From the NCBI GenBank assembly GCA_039818945.1, contig JBCBSZ010000009.1:42238-106237 (forward strand): a stretch of DNA of 64,000 nt, written 5' to 3'. The position numbers and the translations under genes are program-made. Source of the DNA: JBCBSZ01 sp039818945. GTDB taxonomy: Bacteria > Actinomycetota > Acidimicrobiia > Acidimicrobiales > Poriferisodalaceae. Under the pieces are notes generated by a model. The model was not told where the DNA came from, ran no database searches, and saw only the letters and a list, made by a program, of their open reading frames with translations. Below, one piece after another: positions 33,760 to 41,741 of the stretch (the stretch's first letter is position 1; every line of letters begins with the position of its first letter).

Positions 33760-35076
33760 ATGGCACGACTCGCACCGAGGTTCACGAACTGGGCCGGCAA
33801 CCAGACGTGCCTGCCGATGGCCCGCCGCTCGCCGACGTCGACCGACGAGGTCGCCGACACCGTCGCTCGGGCGTACGCCGACGGCGGGAGGGTGAAGGTC
33901 GTCGGCGCTGGTCACTCCTTCACCGCCGCAGCCTGCACGAACGGCGTCCTGCTGTCGCTCGACCACCTCGACGCCCTGGCCGATCACGATCCGGCGGCGC
34001 AGGAGGTGACCGTCGGAGCGGGCATCCGGCTGCACGCGCTCAACGAGCGTCTCCACGAGCTCGGGCTGGCGATGCCGAACCTCGGCGACATCGACCGCCA
34101 GAGTCTCGCCGGTGCGACTGCGACGGCGACCCACGGCACGGGACGGGCCCTGGGGAACCTGTCGACGACCATCGTCGGTTTCGAGCTCGTCACCGGCACC
34201 GGCGAGGTGCTGTGGTGCGACGAGGACCAGAACCCGGAGATCTGGTCGGTGGGGCGCGTCGGGATCGGTGCGCTCGGCGTCGTCACGAGGATCCGGCTCC
34301 GATGTGTGCCGTCGTTCAACCTGCACGCCGACGAGCGCGGCGCCGGGCTCGACAAGCTGCTCGACGACTGGGACGGGTTCATCTCCAGCGCCGACCACAC
34401 CGAGTTCTTCTGGCTGCCGGGCAGCGGGGCCTGTCTGACGAAGCGGAACCGGCGCACCGAGGAGCCGGAACGGCCTCCGTCACGCGTTCGTCACCTCATC
34501 GAGAAGGAGTTCGGCGAGAACGTGGCCCTCGATCTCGCCATGCGGGCCGTGCGACGGTTCCCGTCGCAGCGCGAGCGGATCCGGTCGGCCTTCGGTGCGC
34601 TGGCCACCTCGTCGCGCGACGTCGTCGACCGCAGCTCCCGCGTCTTCGCCAGCCCTCGTCGGGTCCGGTTCCGCGAGATGGAGTACTCGATCCCGGTCGC
34701 CGCCGTCCCCGAGGCGCTACGCCGGGTCCGGGCGCTCGTCGACGCCATGCCCGAACCTCCGCTGTTCCCGGTGGAGGTCCGGGTGTCGGCCGGCGACGAC
34801 ATCGCGCTGTCGACGGCGGAGGGACGGGACGCCGGCTGGATCGCCGTGCACCAGTACGCCGGGATGCCCTACGGCGACTACTTCCGGGGCGTCGAGCGGA
34901 TCATGGACGACTACGACGGTCGACCGCACTGGGGCAAGCTCCACTTCCAGACCCACGAGACCCTGCGCCCCCGCTACCGCCACTGGGACCGCTTCGCCGA
35001 GGTCAGGGCCAAGCTCGACCCGGCTGGTGTCTTCCGCAACGACTACCTCGATCGGGTGCTCGGCCCCATCGGGTGA
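33760..35076 (+). CDS. FAD-linked aldonolactone oxidase (D-arabinono/L-gulono-1,4-lactone oxidase type)
   Basis: A 438-residue vanillyl-alcohol-oxidase-family flavoenzyme. The N-terminal FAD domain has VKVVGAGHSFTAAA with H52 positioned for covalent FAD attachment, then GATATATHGTGRALGNLSTT. The C-terminal ALO domain ends with the diagnostic HWGKLHFQ and LDPAGVFRNDYLDRVLG. It oxidises a sugar lactone (ascorbate/erythroascorbate-like chemistry); the exact lactone is unknown. No signal peptide. Probably co-transcribed with the PLP enzyme. Confidence 0.88.
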   Translation: MARLAPRFTNWAGNQTCLPMARRSPTSTDEVADTVARAYADGGRVKVVGAGHSFTAAACTNGVLLSLDHLDALADHDPAAQEVTVGAGIRLHALNERLHELGLAMPNLGDIDRQSLAGATATATHGTGRALGNLSTTIVGFELVTGTGEVLWCDEDQNPEIWSVGRVGIGALGVVTRIRLRCVPSFNLHADERGAGLDKLLDDWDGFISSADHTEFFWLPGSGACLTKRNRRTEEPERPPSRVRHLIEKEFGENVALDLAMRAVRRFPSQRERIRSAFGALATSSRDVVDRSSRVFASPRRVRFREMEYSIPVAAVPEALRRVRALVDAMPEPPLFPVEVRVSAGDDIALSTAEGRDAGWIAVHQYAGMPYGDYFRGVERIMDDYDGRPHWGKLHFQTHETLRPRYRHWDRFAEVRAKLDPAGVFRNDYLDRVLGPIG

Positions 35077-35156
35077 GCGGGTTTCCCGGATCCCGTGGTG
35101 GAAACCACCGGGGTTTCCTGGCACGCTGGCGGGCCGGAACGGGAGACCGATTCCGA

Positions 35157-35244
35157 GGAGAGGTGCCAGAGCGGCCGAATGGGGCTCCCTGCTAAGGAGT
35201 TGTGGGCTGACCGTCCACCGTGGGTTCAAATCCCACCCTCTCCG
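35157..35244 (+). tRNA. tRNA-Ser(GCT)
   Basis: Acceptor arms GGAGAGG (35157-35163) and CCTCTCC (35237-35243) with discriminator G at 35244. The anticodon stem GCTCC/GGAGT encloses loop CTGCTAA with anticodon GCT at 35191-35193. It has a long variable arm, as expected for tRNA-Ser, and T-loop TTCAAAT. The 3' CCA is not encoded. It reads AGC/AGU codons. Confidence 0.96.
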
Positions 35245-35248
35245 CTGA

Positions 35249-35279
35249 GCGAGCGGCCTGCTGCCGCAGGCCTGCTCGC
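35249..35279 (+). terminator. Hairpin terminator after tRNA-Ser
   Basis: GCGAGC+GGCCTGC pairs with GCAGGCC+GCTCGC across a 4-base loop, with one bulged T, starting five bases after the tRNA. The stem is very strong and there is no T-run. Confidence 0.6.
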
Positions 35280-35697
35280 GCGGGCCGCCGTGTTGCTGTC
35301 CGCTTCGCTGTGACCGTTCCCCCACGGAGGCCCCCAGCGGCCCGGCTTCGCGGCGACCGTTCGCCACGGCGGCCGCCCGGTCGGGCGGCGGGTCCCGGGC
35401 TCGGGGAGCGGGGCTCGACCGGAGCTCAGGGGGAGAAGTGCTGCGCCCCGACGGCGACGGCGGGCGGGACGGCACCGTCGGGACGCAGGTACCAGTGTGA
35501 CCGACGCCCGGGCCGAATGTTGCCGTTCGGTGACGTTCTTCGCGTAATCTGAACACATCGACCAGCGACACTGGTCGGAGTCGACCACGGCACCGCAGAC
35601 GCGACGAGCGAGCGAGCCGGCCTCCGACCCCCGTGCGTCGCCTCCCCCGACCCCCACCCGCGGACCCCCAAGCGCGTCCGCGACGAGAGGAACCCTC
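35280..35697. other. Non-coding region before the repeat/transglycosylase gene
   Basis: About 420 bases with no credible gene. It contains a likely -10 box TAATCT (35545-35550) with TTGCCG (35520-35525) at a poor 19-base spacing, and an inverted repeat ACCAG-cgaca-CTGGT (35561-35575) just downstream. The transcribed leader would be about 140 bases, long enough for RNA control, but I recognise no riboswitch class. The A in GAGAGGAAC before ATG 35698 belongs to its ribosome site. Confidence 0.5.
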
Positions 35698-36903
35698 ATG
35701 CCCTCCCAGCGTGTGCGAATGCCCAGGGCGCCCCACGTGGGCGCCCTGCTCTCCCTCCTGCTCGCCGCCGTGGTCCTCGCCGCCGTGCCGGCGAGCGCCC
35801 AGGCCGGTCCGGCCGACGGGCCCATCGGCGGCGCCGACCCCACCGGGGTCGCCGTCTTCCAGCCCGAGGGTGTGCTCGACGTCGAGATCGACCCGGTGCC
35901 GGGTGCGGTCTCCATCGCCGCCGTTCCCGGCGGCGGGCCCGCCGACGTGTGGATCGCCACCGAGGCCGGCGAGGTGCAGCCCTTCGGTACCGCCCTCGAT
36001 CACGGCGACATCGCCGGCATCAACCACGCACCGATCGTCGCCATCGCCGCCGGGCCGTCCGGTGGTGGCTACTGGCTCGCCTCGAGCGACGGTGGGGTGT
36101 TCTCCTTCGGCGACGTCGGCTTCTTCGGCTCGATGGGTGGGGTGGCGCTGGTGGAGCCGATCGTCGCGATGGCGTCGACGCCGACCGGTGGTGGGTACTG
36201 GTTGGTCGCAGCTGACGGTGGGGTGTTCTCGTTCGGTGATGCCCGCTTCTTCGGCTCGATGGGTGGGGTGGCGCTGGTGGAGCCGATCGTCGGCATGGCG
36301 TCGACGCCGACCGGTGGTGGGTACTGGTTGGTCGCGGCGGACGGTGGGGTGTTCTCGTTCGGTGATGCCGGGTTCCACGGTTCGGTCTCCGGTCTCGTGC
36401 TCGACGACGCGGTGGTCGGGATGGCGTCGACGCTCGACGGTGCCGGTTACTGGCTCGTGACGCGCGACGGCGCCGTCCACGCGATGGGCACCGCCGTCGG
36501 ACTGATCGGCAACGCCACGAAGATCAGCCACGGGCTCGAGCTCGAAGGTCCCGTCGTCGACGTGGCCGGGCGGCCGACCGGCGATGGGTACGTGATCGCG
36601 GTCGACGACGTGGTCGGCGGTCTCGACGAGTTCGAGGCGTTCCTGCTCACCCTCTCCCCGGAGCGTCTCGCGATCTGGGACCGGCTCGCCTGGTGCGAGT
36701 CCAACGGCAACTGGGCGATCAACACCGGCAACGGCTACTACGGCGGCGTGCAGTTCTCGGCCCGCTCCTGGGCGGCCGTCGGTGGCGCCGGTCTGCCCCA
36801 CCAGGCCACCCGCGCCGAGCAGATCTACCGGGCCGAACGCCTGCTCGACGTGCAGGGCTGGGGCGCCTGGCCGGCGTGCAGCCGCAAGCTCGGCCTGCGG
36901 TGA
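35698..36903 (+). CDS. Secreted protein: 42-residue GYWLVAADGGVFSFGDA repeats plus transglycosylase-like (Rpf-type) domain
   Basis: A 401-residue exported protein. It has a signal peptide (LLSLLLAAVVLAAVPASAQA, residues about 17-36), about four 42-residue repeats (about 115-290) of the same family as in the 17973 gene, then residues about 315-401 with AIWDRLAWCESNGNWAINTG, YYGGVQFSARSWAAVGG and a C-terminal DVQGWGAWPACSRKLGL. That last part is the resuscitation-promoting-factor/lysozyme-like fold; the glutamate in WCESNGNW is the expected catalytic acid. It probably cleaves peptidoglycan, with the repeats tethering it to the envelope. GAGAGGAA precedes ATG 35698. Confidence 0.87.
   Translation: MPSQRVRMPRAPHVGALLSLLLAAVVLAAVPASAQAGPADGPIGGADPTGVAVFQPEGVLDVEIDPVPGAVSIAAVPGGGPADVWIATEAGEVQPFGTALDHGDIAGINHAPIVAIAAGPSGGGYWLASSDGGVFSFGDVGFFGSMGGVALVEPIVAMASTPTGGGYWLVAADGGVFSFGDARFFGSMGGVALVEPIVGMASTPTGGGYWLVAADGGVFSFGDAGFHGSVSGLVLDDAVVGMASTLDGAGYWLVTRDGAVHAMGTAVGLIGNATKISHGLELEGPVVDVAGRPTGDGYVIAVDDVVGGLDEFEAFLLTLSPERLAIWDRLAWCESNGNWAINTGNGYYGGVQFSARSWAAVGGAGLPHQATRAEQIYRAERLLDVQGWGAWPACSRKLGLR
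36067..36570 (+). repeat. Tandem 126-base coding repeats, two of them almost identical at DNA level
   Basis: Repeat units start at 36067, 36193, 36319 and 36445, exactly 126 bases apart. The unit copies 36121-36246 and 36247-36372 differ at only about five to seven positions, including silent ones, so they reflect recent duplication or gene conversion. Codon use inside them (GGT, GGG, TTG) also differs from the flanks. Confidence 0.9.
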
Positions 36904-36909
36904 ACGTCG

Positions 36910-36938
36910 TGGTGACCAGCAGGCCGCTCCGGTAGGCT
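36910..36938 (+). promoter_or_regulatory. Promoter of tRNA-Arg
   Basis: TGGTGA (36910-36915), 17 bases, TAGGCT (36933-36938). Transcription should start about 7 bases later, shortly before the mature 5' end at 36952. It lies right after the stop of the preceding gene. Confidence 0.5.
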
Positions 36939-36951
36939 CGGTCACTGCCCA

Positions 36952-37025
<74 letters not shown>

Positions 37026-37062
37026 CTGCGCAGTTCCTCGTTCGTCCTCCGACGAGCCCGGG

Positions 37063-37068
37063 TACGGT
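37063..37068 (+). promoter_or_regulatory. -10 box of leaderless WD40-like gene
   Basis: TACGGT begins 13 bases before ATG 37076, so the transcript should start at or within a base or two of the ATG. No ribosome site is present. Confidence 0.45.
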
Positions 37069-37075
37069 CTGCGCG

Positions 37076-37981
37076 ATGCAGGTGGTCGCCTCGGTCTCTG
37101 GTCGTGCGGACGACGCCCTCGCCTCTGCGGGCGACACGCTGTGGTCGTCGTCCCCGCGACTGCTGACCATGTGGCGGGTCGACGGCCGTCTCGAAGCCAT
37201 CGCCACGACGCCGAGCGACGAGCCCCGGCCCGGTCCGCTGGCCGCCCTCGGTCCCGACATCGTGAGCTGGGGCGCGATCGCCGCACCACCTCGCCCCGAC
37301 CGGCCGACGCACTCGATGATGGAGCTGGTCGATGCCGCCGTCGCCGATCTCGGCGGCGGTGCCGGTCGTGGGTATCGCACCACGCTGGCCGTGCTGTCCC
37401 CCGATGGCGGGCGCGCTGCGCTCGTGCTCGCCCAACGGCGGTCGCGGGCCACGGCCGGCCGGGCGCGGACGCCGCACGGGCCGAGAGCTCGGACCGCGGT
37501 CGTGCGGCTCGACGACCCCCTTCGTGTGGAGGTCGTCGAGGACGGGCAGGCCCCGATCTCGATCGCGTGGGCCGGCGAGGTGCTCGTGCTCGGGCTCCCC
37601 GGCGTCGCCGTCTGGACGGGCGGCTCGCTTGCCGTCGCCGATCCCACCGACTCGATGTACCCGGTCGCGCTGTCCGTCGGCCCGGGGGGGCTGGTGGCAG
37701 CCGGCACGGCTGCCGGGCGCATCCTGATCGTCGACCCGGTCGACGTCAGGGTCGACCGCTCGTGGATCGGCCACGAGCGGGTCACCGCGCTGGCCTGGCA
37801 CCCGACGGGGCAGCGCCTCGTCTCCGGCGCCGACGACGGCTCGATCCGCGTGTGGGAGGACGGCGCCGAGGTGGACGGCTACGACGCCAGCGGAGCCGTC
37901 GCCGCGCTCGCGTGCCTGCCGAACGGTGAGGTCGTCGCGAAGATCGGCGGGGTCGAGGGCGAGCTCCTGCTCCTGGGCTGA
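37076..37981 (+). CDS. WD40/beta-propeller-like cytosolic protein
   Basis: A 301-residue protein without signal or membrane segment. The clearest repeat is GHERVTALAWHPTGQRLVSG followed by ADDGSIRVWEDG, a canonical WD40 unit near residues 223-255. Others are weak (TTLAVLSPDGGRAALVL; PVALSVGPGGLVAAGTAAGR). About six to seven blades could fit. Function unknown; a scaffold or sensor is likely. It ends 14 bases from the stop of the convergent caspase-like gene, directly after the tRNA-Arg. Confidence 0.65.
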   Translation: MQVVASVSGRADDALASAGDTLWSSSPRLLTMWRVDGRLEAIATTPSDEPRPGPLAALGPDIVSWGAIAAPPRPDRPTHSMMELVDAAVADLGGGAGRGYRTTLAVLSPDGGRAALVLAQRRSRATAGRARTPHGPRARTAVVRLDDPLRVEVVEDGQAPISIAWAGEVLVLGLPGVAVWTGGSLAVADPTDSMYPVALSVGPGGLVAAGTAAGRILIVDPVDVRVDRSWIGHERVTALAWHPTGQRLVSGADDGSIRVWEDGAEVDGYDASGAVAALACLPNGEVVAKIGGVEGELLLLG

Positions 37982-37994
37982 CCGCTCCGCCGTG

Positions 37995-40436
37995 TCACGG
38001 CACCGGTCGATGCCGGACCCAACTGCTGTGCACGAAGCGCACGTTGCCGCCGAACTCGATCGCGAACCAGTCGCCGGACACGCCGATGACCTCGAGGCGT
38101 CGCCCGCGGGAGACGCCGTCGACGCGCGCGCTCGTGATGTCGGGGCGCTCGCGGACGTTGAGGCGCCGGGCGGTCACCCGCGACTCCCGGGTGATCGATC
38201 GGATGTGCACGTCGGCCGTGCCGTCGCCGTCGAGGTCGTAGTTCGGTGCGGCGGCGCCACCGCCACCTCCACCGCCGCCCGAGCCGATGAGCCCCAGTGA
38301 GGTGAGCACGTCGGTCTGGGTGTAGCCGCCACCCGTGAGGCCCTCGACCGTCGTGCTGCCCGGCATCGTGAACGCAGCCCGGCCCGCCGCGTTCGCGACG
38401 AGGAAGGCGCTGGCGTCGGCGTTGTTGGCCTCGGTGACGGCGTAGAGCGCGAGCTTCATCTGCTTGCGGCTCGCCGTCGGCGCGTCCGCGACCGGGAGCA
38501 GCGCGGTCATCGGTGCGGCGAGCCACGCCTCCTCCAGGTGCGGCGCCGCGGCGACGGTCGTGGCGAAGCCGTCGAGCAGGTTCATGAAGAGCGGTCGACG
38601 CGCCGCGTCCCGGATCATCAGCGTCTGCTCGACGGCCGTCTTGGCTCCGGCCGCCATGTGGGGGTAGAGCGGCGTGACGACCTTCATCGCCTCCGCCTTG
38701 CTGAGGTCGTTGTTGAACCCGCTGACCGCACCAGGGGTCTGCTCGTTCGCCACGTCGAACTCCGAGAGGCCGCGAGCGACGGCGTTGGCGATCTTGTTGA
38801 TCAACGAGATGTTGTCGGGATCGGCGTGGAGGATGTCGTAGAAGGTGTGGATGACGCGGTCGTTCCAGTCGCGGATCCGCTGGGACCGCCGGGCGTTGAG
38901 CCGCCGGAAGGCCTCCGCACGGTCGGTCGCCCACACCACGACGAGCGCACGGATGGCGCCCTCGGCCTCCCTGCCGTGCTCGATGTAGTCCGCGCGGTTC
39001 GTCGACGTGGCGTAGGGGTCGGACGGGACGATCTGGTGCAGCAGGCCGGTGCCCGCGCCGGTGACCGGGTCGCGCTCCATGTACTCGCCGGCGGGCACCG
39101 ACGAGATGTTGCCCTCGACGGTGCGGCCCGGGGCCAGCTGCCCGAGTCGCGTGGCCAGGCTCGGCGAGTCGACGAGCGACTGGCGGATCGCCGCTGCGGC
39201 GAGCGTGGGGTCGGCGGGCAGGGTCGCGGCGACCTCGTCGGCGGCGGTGAGGCAGGCGTTGAGGACGATCCGGGCGTCGGGACCGGTCTCGACGCGGCTG
39301 ACCAGCCGGCGGAGGAAGCGCTCGGTCCGGCGCTTGTTGGTGGCGAGGTCGGCGTCGTCGAGCGTCGACTCGCCCGATGCCTCCTGGGTCCCGGCCACCT
39401 CGATGCCGGTGGGCGAGCCGTGGCCCGCGATCATCAGCTGCTGGATCTTGCCCCGCTGGCCGTGGCGCCGGGCGACCCGCGTGACCTTGTTGCCGGCGGC
39501 CTCGAGGCTGGTCGCGCCCTCGATCATGATCGTCAGGTTCCGCGGATGCTGGACGAGGTTCATCAGCTCGGTGTCGCGGTGGAACGCGCCGTTGTGGTCG
39601 TTGCTCGTGTGGAGGATGACCAGCAGCGGCTTGGCCTTGGTGCGGTCGCCCTCGTTGGTGGCCAGGGTGTCGAGCATCGGTGCCAGGAAGCGGTGGTAGT
39701 TCCGGATCAGCCGCGGTCGACCGATGAAGTCGGCCGGGTGCCGGCCGTCGACCTTGACCATCTCGAGGTAGCTGTAGGTGTCGAAGCCGTCCTCCGCCTC
39801 GAGGTAGGCACCAGCGCGTCGGACGTAGTTGCCGAACTGCTCGACCTCACCTTCGGTGATCAGGTTGGCCATCTCCTTGCGGCCGTCCTCCTTCTTGCCC
39901 ATCGAGTGGTGGAGGATGCCCTTGGGGATCTTGCGCTCGAGCTTGCCCAGCGCCTCCCCGGTGCTCAGCCCGTCGGCGACGGCGGCGGTCTTCTCCAGCC
40001 CGGCGGTGTCCTCGCTCCGGACGCCCCGGGCGTACGTGCGGAGCTGCTGGCGCACCGGAGCCGTCAGCCCGGTGGCCTCGACGTCCTTCACCGGCATGTC
40101 GCCGGTCGGGCCCAGGGGGGAGGGCTCGCCGGCCCGGACGAAGCGCAGCGTGTTCACGAGCGATCGCTTGCGGGCCGCGGGAAGGCTCGGGTCGAGCGAC
40201 CAGTCCGGCCGGCTGGTCGCGTAGGCGTCGAACTGCGAGATGGTCAGTGCGTCCAGCTCGGCGGTCGACTTGAACGCCACGCCGGGCACGCCCGGGTCCC
40301 GCTGGGCGAGCAGGCCGGCGACGGCTCGGTTCCCCGCGGCGCGCTGGAGCCGCAGCAGGCCTCGACCCGGTGAGCGCCCGCGCGCGACCGAGCTGCTCGC
40401 CCGGCGCTGCGCGGTCGGTCGCCGCCTCGCTCGCAT
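37995..40436 (-). CDS. Caspase-like (clan CD) protein with contractile-injection-system cargo tag and SH3b tail
   Basis: An 813-residue protein with four parts. (1) A basic N-end with LLRLQRAAGNRAVAGLLAQR at residues 27-46, the LQR-x-AGN-x-AV-x-LL-x-QR motif that heads many cargo proteins of extracellular contractile injection systems (eCIS). (2) A helical region to about 260. (3) A clan CD protease-like core (about 268-480): strand PLLVILHTSNDHNGAF, then MIAGHGSPTG with H339, then ARIVLNACLTAAD with C395, the His and Cys dyad of caspase/CHAT-type enzymes. (4) A helical region, Gly8 linker, a DLDGDGTAD calcium-loop-like turn and an SH3b domain (about 750-813). No signal peptide. The structure suggests an injected or self-acting protease toxin; no eCIS structural genes lie in the window. 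TACAGT (40448-40443) suggests a leaderless start. Confidence 0.75.
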   Translation of the reverse strand: MRARRRPTAQRRASSSVARGRSPGRGLLRLQRAAGNRAVAGLLAQRDPGVPGVAFKSTAELDALTISQFDAYATSRPDWSLDPSLPAARKRSLVNTLRFVRAGEPSPLGPTGDMPVKDVEATGLTAPVRQQLRTYARGVRSEDTAGLEKTAAVADGLSTGEALGKLERKIPKGILHHSMGKKEDGRKEMANLITEGEVEQFGNYVRRAGAYLEAEDGFDTYSYLEMVKVDGRHPADFIGRPRLIRNYHRFLAPMLDTLATNEGDRTKAKPLLVILHTSNDHNGAFHRDTELMNLVQHPRNLTIMIEGATSLEAAGNKVTRVARRHGQRGKIQQLMIAGHGSPTGIEVAGTQEASGESTLDDADLATNKRRTERFLRRLVSRVETGPDARIVLNACLTAADEVAATLPADPTLAAAAIRQSLVDSPSLATRLGQLAPGRTVEGNISSVPAGEYMERDPVTGAGTGLLHQIVPSDPYATSTNRADYIEHGREAEGAIRALVVVWATDRAEAFRRLNARRSQRIRDWNDRVIHTFYDILHADPDNISLINKIANAVARGLSEFDVANEQTPGAVSGFNNDLSKAEAMKVVTPLYPHMAAGAKTAVEQTLMIRDAARRPLFMNLLDGFATTVAAAPHLEEAWLAAPMTALLPVADAPTASRKQMKLALYAVTEANNADASAFLVANAAGRAAFTMPGSTTVEGLTGGGYTQTDVLTSLGLIGSGGGGGGGGAAAPNYDLDGDGTADVHIRSITRESRVTARRLNVRERPDITSARVDGVSRGRRLEVIGVSGDWFAIEFGGNVRFVHSSWVRHRPVP

Positions 40437-40442
40437 CGAAGA

Positions 40443-40448
40443 ACTGTA
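40443..40448 (-). promoter_or_regulatory. -10 box before the caspase-like gene
   Basis: On the minus strand TACAGT ends six bases before ATG 40436, so transcription would begin at the ATG. A small inverted repeat (TGCCC/GGGCA, 40462-40475) lies where a -35 or operator would be. The gene could therefore be expressed independently of the upstream MFS gene, 60 bases away. Confidence 0.4.
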
Positions 40449-40496
40449 CGAACGACGGACCTGCCCAAAGGGGCAAACCTGCGGGCCGGTCGACCC

Positions 40497-41741
40497 TCAG
40501 CCGCCGTCGAGGTCGTCGAGCTCGGCCGCAGCGGGTGCGACGGCGGCGACGGCCGCCACGATGACCAGCACGATCGTCGCCCCGACGAAGGTCGGCGTGA
40601 CCCCGACGGCGTCGGCGACCGCGCCGGCGGCGAGGAAGCCGATCGGTCCGCCGGCGTACTCCGAGGCGATCAGGAGGCCGGTGACCCGGCCCCGGTGCTG
40701 CTCGTCTGACCGGGTCTGGATCGCCACGTTGACCGACGGCTGGACCGGACCGAACGCGATGCCCAGCGCGAACCCACCGGCGAGGAGGAGCGGCCACGAC
40801 GCCTCGAACGCCAGCGCCATGGCTGCCAGCGCAGCGGCGCTGCCGGCGAGGCTCAGCCGGTAGGCGCGCTGGCGTCCCAACCGGCGCACGAGGACGGACG
40901 AACCGAGCGAGCCGACCACCGCCCCGGCGCTGATGGTGGCCAGCAGCACGCCGAGCCGACCGGGCTGGCCGAGGTCCTCGAACCGTGCCGGGAGCAGCAC
41001 CCCGGTGACCGGCAGGTACACGGCGGCGAGCGCGGCGTTGGTGACGGCGAGGAAGCGCAGGAGCCGATCGGCGGCGACCAGGCGGATCCCCGTGGCGATG
41101 TCGGCCCGGAGGCCACCGGGGCCGGGTCGCGAGACTTCCGGCTCGTCGACGTCACACGCGGCGATGGCGACGGCCGCCGCCACGAACGCCCCGGCCACCA
41201 CCCAGACGGCCGAGGTCGCCCCGAGGGTGGCGATGAGCACGCCGGCCAGACCGGGGCCGGCCAGGAAGGCGACGCCCCAGGTCGCCTCGTGCCAGCCGTT
41301 GTCCTCGTCGAGGGATCGCCCGGCCGCTCGCGCGGCGCCCGGCACCATCGAGTCCTTCGCCGTCACGCCCGCCGGATCGAACACGGCGCCGACGACCGCG
41401 AGCACGACCATCAGACCCACGGAGAGCCCGACCGTCGCCGAGGCGACCGGGATGGCCGCGAACGACACCGCCGAGGCGAGATCGGAGGCGACGGCGGTGC
41501 GGCGGCGGCCGATCCGGTCGACCACAGCGCCCGACACGAGGCTCGCGACGAGCAGCGGCACCGCGGTGGCCGCCGCCACGAGCCCGGCGTCGGCGGCGCT
41601 CCCGGTCAGGTCGAGCACGATCCACGGCAGCAGTACCAACGCGGCGGCGTTGCCGGTCGCGGCGAGGAGGATCGACCCCTCGAGCGCGAGCAGCGGACGC
41701 CGTCGCGACCCGTCCGTCGTGGACGGCCGGCGTTCGTTCAG
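40497..41741 (-). CDS. MFS transporter (multidrug/metabolite efflux type)
   Basis: A 414-residue protein with about 12 membrane helices. SGAVVDRIGRRRTAVASD is the cytoplasmic loop 2-3 motif A (G-x-x-x-D-R-x-G-R-R), and a second copy-like LGSSVLVRRLGRQRAYRLS occurs between the halves. The DHA3/enterobactin-exporter-like subfamily fits best. No ATG, GTG or TTG exists in frame before the first helix; the frame meets the preceding gene's stop as CTGA, so CTG 41741 by analogy with the ATGA/GTGA overlaps here is the likely start. It would export the product of the FAAL-ACP-oxoamine synthase enzyme upstream. Confidence 0.82.
   Translation of the reverse strand: MNERRPSTTDGSRRRPLLALEGSILLAATGNAAALVLLPWIVLDLTGSAADAGLVAAATAVPLLVASLVSGAVVDRIGRRRTAVASDLASAVSFAAIPVASATVGLSVGLMVVLAVVGAVFDPAGVTAKDSMVPGAARAAGRSLDEDNGWHEATWGVAFLAGPGLAGVLIATLGATSAVWVVAGAFVAAAVAIAACDVDEPEVSRPGPGGLRADIATGIRLVAADRLLRFLAVTNAALAAVYLPVTGVLLPARFEDLGQPGRLGVLLATISAGAVVGSLGSSVLVRRLGRQRAYRLSLAGSAAALAAMALAFEASWPLLLAGGFALGIAFGPVQPSVNVAIQTRSDEQHRGRVTGLLIASEYAGGPIGFLAAGAVADAVGVTPTFVGATIVLVIVAAVAAVAPAAAELDDLDGG

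Noticed and set aside
35280..35697. Possible riboswitch or small gene in the long leader of the transglycosylase-like gene
   Set aside because: I could not match any known riboswitch core, and no frame has a start with a ribosome site and coding-like composition.
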